Made by a program: the position numbers and the translations under genes. From an uncultured Actinomycetes bacterium (lineage in GTDB: Bacteria > Actinomycetota > Actinomycetes > S36-B12 > UBA10799), in assembly GCA_946803585.1 (NCBI GenBank), contig CAMPEQ010000010.1, positions 62,001 through 126,000 of the forward strand: a stretch of 64,000 nucleotides of DNA. Reading direction: 5' to 3'. Below, one piece after another: positions 59,813 through 64,000 of this stretch (positions are counted from its first letter, which is position 1; every line of letters starts with the position of its first letter). The notes under the pieces are model-generated. The model saw nothing but the letters and a program-made list of their open reading frames with translations, had not been told where the DNA came from and ran no database searches.

Positions 59813-61867
59813 GTGACAGATCAACTCAGTAGTCCAGGGGCTCCGACCCCCGAGGCCGAACGAACCTGGCGGGAACTCAAGAGCCAGTCGCTTACTCCAC
59901 CGGAAACCCTCAACGGGCGCATTCCCATCTTGGATGTGGAACCGTCAGTAGAGTCCGGCCGCCGCCCGGCTAAAGCCGTTGTTGGCGAACTCGTCGAGGT
60001 CTCAGCGACGGTATTTCGGGAAGGCCACGACCTCATTGGGGTTTCAGTCGTACTTCGCAATCCATCGGGAGTTGTCACACAGACCTCGCAACTGACTGCT
60101 GTGGGCTCGGGCTTAGACCGTTGGGCTGGTGAAATCCGACCAGACGAGGCCGGTGATTGGACCTTCACGATCCAGGGGTGGGCTGACCCGATCGCCACCT
60201 GGATCCACCGGGCACATATCAAGATTCCGGCCGGATTAGACGTCGACCTCGAACTAGTTGAAGGTGGTCTGCTCTTTGACCGCGCCGCCGCGTCTGCGAC
60301 GGTTCCGGATGCTCGAAAGGCTTACCAAGCGGCAGCCGCGAACCTTCGCGATGAATCCTTGTCTGCCCAAGAACGTCTTGATTTGGCAACAAACGACGAG
60401 CTACTCGACATATTCGCCGAGGACCCGCTACGGGACCTTGTTACCGACTGCGGACCGTGGCCACTTCGAGTAGATCGCCGCCGAGCCCTGGTAGGCAGCT
60501 GGTACGAGATGTTCCCTCGCTCTGAGGGCGCGACACTCGATCCGCAGGTCTCCGGCACCTTCGCGACCGCTGCCAAGCGCCTACCAGCAATCGCCGCAAT
60601 GGAATTTGATGTCGTCTATCTGCCACCGATCCACCCCATCGGGGAGATCAATCGGAAGGGCCCGAATAACAACACTGAGTCTGGACCACAGGATCCTGGA
60701 TCACCGTGGGCAATCGGCTCAGCTCAGGGGGGCCACGAGTCCGTCCACCCTGACCTCGGCACCCTGGCCGACTTCGATCGATTCGTCGCGACAGCCCGAG
60801 ATCTCGATATAGAGATTGCCCTTGACCTGGCCCTACAAGTTGCTCCTGACCATCCGTGGGCAACCGAGGGTAAGCCATGGTTCATGGTCCGAGCGGACGG
60901 AACGATCGCCTTTGCGGAGAACCCGCCCAAGAAGTACCAGGACATCTACCCGATGTGGTTCGACGGTGATCCGCAGGGCCTGATCGACGAGGTACTCCGA
61001 GTCATCCGGTTCTGGGCGGACCGAGGGGTACGGATCTTCCGAGTCGACAATCCGCACACCAAGCCGGTCCGATTCTGGGATCAGGTCCTAGGCGAGATCT
61101 ATCGGACTGACCCCGACATCCTGTTCTTAGCGGAGGCGTTCACCCGCCCGCCTATGATGCGCGCACTTGCCGAGGTCGGATTCCATCAGAGCTACTCGTA
61201 CTTCACCTGGCGCAACGAGAAGTGGGAGATCGAGGAGTACCTCACGGAGCTAGCGGACGATACGGCCGCGTACATGCGGCCAAACTTCTTCGTCAATACA
61301 CCGGACATTTTGCCGGCGTATCTGCAGTATGGCGGCCCGGCAGCCTTCGCGATTCGGGCGACATTGGCAGCCACCCTAGCCCCAACCTGGGGCGTTTACG
61401 CCGGCTTCGAGTTGTTCGAACACGTTGCGGTCAAGGCCGGTTCCGAGGAGTACCTCAACAGCGAGAAATACGAGTTGCGACCGCGGGACTGGGAAGAAGC
61501 ACGGGCCAGCGGAAACAGCCTGGTCGACTACATCACGCTACTCAACGACACTCGTCGCAACCATCCTGCCCTACAGACCCTACGAGGTCTCACCTTCCAC
61601 TCGGTGGACAACGAGAAGGTAATTGCCTACTCCCGTCGTGACGGCGCCGACACGATCATCGTGATCTGCACGCTGGACCCCTACGGTGTTCAAGAGGCAA
61701 CCGTGCACTTTGACATGGCCGCCTTGGGCTTCGAATGGTCAGCAGACTTCAGAGCTCACGATGAGGTCACCAATAGCTCTTGGGTTTGGAACGCCAACCC
61801 CTACATCCGGATTGATCCCAACCAAGCGTGTGCCCATATCGTGCGGGTCCAACGCGGAACGGTGTAA
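59813..61867 (+). CDS. glgE: maltosyltransferase GlgE (maltose-1-phosphate dependent)
   Basis: 684 residues of GH13 subfamily 3. N-terminal beta domain, then SWYEMFPRSEGA near 228, VVYLPPIHPIGEINRKGPNN near 265, the catalytic Asp in VRIFRVDNPHTKPVRFWDQV near 405, and general acid Glu in DILFLAEAFTRPPMMRALAE near 435, all diagnostic for GlgE. It extends alpha-1,4-glucan using maltose-1-phosphate. The pathway normally also needs TreS-Pep2, or GlgM, to make the donor; neither TreS nor Pep2 appears between glgE and glgB. glgB follows three bases after the stop. Confidence 0.95.
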   Translation: MTDQLSSPGAPTPEAERTWRELKSQSLTPPETLNGRIPILDVEPSVESGRRPAKAVVGELVEVSATVFREGHDLIGVSVVLRNPSGVVTQTSQLTAVGSGLDRWAGEIRPDEAGDWTFTIQGWADPIATWIHRAHIKIPAGLDVDLELVEGGLLFDRAAASATVPDARKAYQAAAANLRDESLSAQERLDLATNDELLDIFAEDPLRDLVTDCGPWPLRVDRRRALVGSWYEMFPRSEGATLDPQVSGTFATAAKRLPAIAAMEFDVVYLPPIHPIGEINRKGPNNNTESGPQDPGSPWAIGSAQGGHESVHPDLGTLADFDRFVATARDLDIEIALDLALQVAPDHPWATEGKPWFMVRADGTIAFAENPPKKYQDIYPMWFDGDPQGLIDEVLRVIRFWADRGVRIFRVDNPHTKPVRFWDQVLGEIYRTDPDILFLAEAFTRPPMMRALAEVGFHQSYSYFTWRNEKWEIEEYLTELADDTAAYMRPNFFVNTPDILPAYLQYGGPAAFAIRATLAATLAPTWGVYAGFELFEHVAVKAGSEEYLNSEKYELRPRDWEEARASGNSLVDYITLLNDTRRNHPALQTLRGLTFHSVDNEKVIAYSRRDGADTIIVICTLDPYGVQEATVHFDMAALGFEWSADFRAHDEVTNSSWVWNANPYIRIDPNQACAHIVRVQRGTV

Positions 61868-61870
61868 CAG

Positions 61871-64000
61871 ATGTCTGCAGCAATCCCGGCCGAGGTCGAC
61901 TTCGCCGCAATCGATGCCCTTGTCGACGGTACCCACGCTCAACCGCATGACATCCTCGGTCCCCACGCCGCCGACGAATCCGTCACGATCCGAGTCCTTC
62001 GACCAAACGCTAGTGGCGTCGATGTCGTGGTCGGTGACCAGACGTACCCGATGGCGCATGTCCACCGCGGAGTGTGGGCAGCAGCAGTCAATGGCGCAGA
62101 GGTTCCGGACTACCGACTCTCGGTCGCCTACGACGGCGACGCCCTCCCAGCTGATGACCCTTACCGGTTCCTGCCAAGTCTGGGCGAGGTCGACCAGCAC
62201 CTCATCTCCGAGGGGCGCCACGAGCAGGTTTGGCAAGTTATGGGCGCCCACACCCACATCTACGAGACTGCGCATGGGCCCGTACACGGTGTCTCATTCG
62301 CGGTATGGGCACCAAACGCGAAGGGTGTTCGCGTAGTTGGTGATTTCAACTACTGGGATGGCACCTCGACGCCAATGCGTTCGCTGGGGTCGACTGGGAT
62401 TTGGGAGCTGTTCATCCCCGAGATCGGCGACGGCACACGCTACAAGTTCGATGTTCTGGGCCACGACGGGATTCGCCGGCAAAAGGCTGACCCATACGCC
62501 AGCGCCACCGAAGTACCCCCTGCCACGGCCTCCGTGGTCTTCACCTCCGACTTCTCCTGGAATGACAACAGGTGGCTAGAAGCTCGCGCGCAGACAGATC
62601 CCCACACTGCGGCCATGAGCATCTACGAAGTTCATCTCGCGTCTTGGCGGCCAGGGCTGTCTTACGATGAACTCGCAACTGAACTCGTCGAATACGTGAC
62701 AACAAATGGCTTCACCCACGTCGAGTTCCTCCCCGTGATGGAACACCCGTTTGGCGGCTCGTGGGGTTATCAGGTCACGTCCTATTACGCACCGACGTCT
62801 CGACTCGGCGACCCCGATGGCCTTCGACATCTCATCGACTCATTGCATTCCGCAGGCATTGGGGTCTTTGTCGACTGGGTCCCCGCGCACTTCCCCAAGG
62901 ACGAGTTCGCACTTGCCCGCTTCGATGGAACGCCCCTATTCGAGCACCCCGATCCGCTGCGTGGGGAGCATCCCGACTGGGGCACCTACGTATTCGACTT
63001 TGGTCGGCGGGAGGTCCGCAACTTCCTAGTCGCTAACGCAATCTACTGGTGCGAAGAGTTCCACGTCGACGGACTACGCGTCGACGCCGTCGCATCGATG
63101 ATCTACCTCGACTATTCCCGAGAGCCGGGCGAATGGGTTCCCAACGCGCTCGGTGGGCGAGAGAACCTCGAGGCAGTCGACTTCATCAAAGAGATGAATG
63201 CCACCGTCTATAAGCGTGTACCAGGGGTCGTCACCATCGCAGAGGAATCGACCTCGTGGCCGGGCGTGACCCAACCGACTCACCTGGGTGGGCTGGGTTT
63301 TGGCCTCAAATGGAATATGGGCTGGATGAACGATGCACTGCGCTACCTACAGCAGGAACCGATCTACCGGCAGTACCACCACGACAAGCTCACCTTCGCA
63401 TTGATGTACGCATGGAGTGAGAACTTCGTACTGCCGATTAGCCACGATGAGGTTGTTCATGGCAAAGGCTCGCTACTGCGAAAGATCCCCGGTGACCGCT
63501 GGCAGCAACTGGCAACAGTTCGAGCATTCCTTGCCTACATGTGGGCCCACCCGGGCAAGCAACTGCTCTTCATGGGCCAGGAGTTCGCCCAGGATGCAGA
63601 GTGGAGCGAGGAGCGCGGACTTGACTGGTGGCTGACCGAACACGGTGAGCACCGCGGCGTCCAAGACATGTTGCGCAACGCCAACGAGATCTACGGCGCG
63701 ACGCCAGCCCTATGGCAACTCGATCACGACCCGCGCGGCTTCGAGTGGATCGATGCCAACGACGCCCCGAACAACACATTCTCCTGGCTACGCTGGGATG
63801 CCGACGGCGGAGTGCTGGCAAGTATCGTGAACTTCTCTGCCATTCCGCATCACAACTACCGACTCGGACTACCCTTCGCCGGGCAGTGGGATGAGGTTCT
63901 CAATACTGACGCCGACGTCTACGGCGGCTCGGGCGTTGGGAACTTCGGAAGTGTCCACGCAGACGAGCACGAGTGGCACGGTCGTCCGGCTTCGGCCGAA
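61871..64000 (+). CDS. glgB: 1,4-alpha-glucan branching enzyme (3' end outside window)
   Basis: 710 codons to the right edge, so only the last few residues are missing. N-terminal module and CBM48 ([20 protein letters not shown] near 140), then the GH13 barrel: [20 protein letters not shown] near 290, [20 protein letters not shown] near 335, nucleophile Asp in [20 protein letters not shown] near 400, catalytic Glu in [13 protein letters not shown] near 455, and [20 protein letters not shown] near 520. It adds alpha-1,6 branches to the glucan made by GlgE. The gene starts three bases after glgE, so translation is likely coupled. Confidence 0.96.
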   Translation, partial: MSAAIPAEVDFAAIDALVDGTHAQPHDILGPHAADESVTIRVLRPNASGVDVVVGDQTYPMAHVHRGVWAAAVNGAEVPDYRLSVAYDGDALPADDPYRFLPSLGEVDQHLISEGRHEQVWQVMGAHTHIYETAHGPVHGVSFAVWAPNAKGVRVVGDFNYWDGTSTPMRSLGSTGIWELFIPEIGDGTRYKFDVLGHDGIRRQKADPYASATEVPPATASVVFTSDFSWNDNRWLEARAQTDPHTAAMSIYEVHLASWRPGLSYDELATELVEYVTTNGFTHVEFLPVMEHPFGGSWGYQVTSYYAPTSRLGDPDGLRHLIDSLHSAGIGVFVDWVPAHFPKDEFALARFDGTPLFEHPDPLRGEHPDWGTYVFDFGRREVRNFLVANAIYWCEEFHVDGLRVDAVASMIYLDYSREPGEWVPNALGGRENLEAVDFIKEMNATVYKRVPGVVTIAEESTSWPGVTQPTHLGGLGFGLKWNMGWMNDALRYLQQEPIYRQYHHDKLTFALMYAWSENFVLPISHDEVVHGKGSLLRKIPGDRWQQLATVRAFLAYMWAHPGKQLLFMGQEFAQDAEWSEERGLDWWLTEHGEHRGVQDMLRNANEIYGATPALWQLDHDPRGFEWIDANDAPNNTFSWLRWDADGGVLASIVNFSAIPHHNYRLGLPFAGQWDEVLNTDADVYGGSGVGNFGSVHADEHEWHGRPASAE

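Overview
The window is a chromosomal segment of an actinobacterium with moderately high G+C. The evidence is the gene content: AhpE-type peroxiredoxin and DUF3052 next to a homodimeric-type aceE, a FAS1 lipoprotein with SigK- and RskA-like regulators, citramalate synthase, GlgE, and a gene block matching the methylglucose lipopolysaccharide region of mycobacteria. From memory, the order leuB-serA-ilvC-ilvN-ilvB, gatBAC, ligA, mnmA-iscS, fixBA and methyltransferase-GH57-glycosyltransferase follows Mycobacterium tuberculosis Rv2992c to Rv3039c. I see no insertion sequence, integrase, phage gene or CRISPR array, and I cannot name the genus.

Layout. 0-8 kb: partial NIF3 gene, an acidic membrane protein with a ferric-reductase-like partner, a lipoprotein, an SDR, a BCCT transporter, tRNA-Val, a universal stress protein and a peroxiredoxin. 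8-16 kb: DUF3052, aceE, a two-gene membrane operon (repeat-rich surface protein plus polytopic partner) and a lipoprotein hydrolase. 16-34 kb: tRNA-Glu, tRNA-Gln, gltX and almost the whole branched-chain amino acid pathway (cimA, ilvE, leuB, leuA, ilvC, ilvN, ilvB, ilvD), with serA and the FAS1/SigK/RskA set inside it. 34-49 kb: hydrolases, gatCAB, a flavin reductase with a cysteine leader peptide, a 28-residue metallothionein-like peptide, ligA, a MetE-like protein, two tandem TRIC-type channels, mnmA, iscS and etfBA. 50-64 kb: alpha-glucan genes, namely two methyltransferases, a GH57 enzyme, a glycosyltransferase, a left-handed beta-helix acyltransferase, then glgX, glgE and glgB, which runs off the right edge.

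The most notable content is regulatory. Four very short leader peptides precede amino-acid or sulfur genes, each rich in the codon that fits: Ile-Leu-Val-Val before ilvB, Leu-Leu-Leu before leuA, Ile-Ile-Ile before cimA, and a Cys-containing RRLHVDL peptide before a flavin reductase. In each case a -10-like hexamer lies exactly six bases before the start codon, so the leaders are probably translated from leaderless transcripts. The same spacing occurs before seven other starts in the window. At ilvB and cimA the leader is followed by competing hairpins and an intrinsic terminator. At leuA and the flavin reductase the critical codons can instead pair with the ribosome-binding site of the downstream gene, which suggests translational attenuation.

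How the genes work together: IlvBN, IlvC, IlvD, IlvE, CimA, LeuA and LeuB make Ile, Val and Leu, each branch with its own leader. GltX, tRNA-Gln, tRNA-Glu and GatCAB together suggest transamidation as the route to Gln-tRNA. IscS and MnmA form a sulfur relay for tRNA thiolation. The glucan block would build, methylate, acylate, branch and debranch alpha-1,4-glucans.
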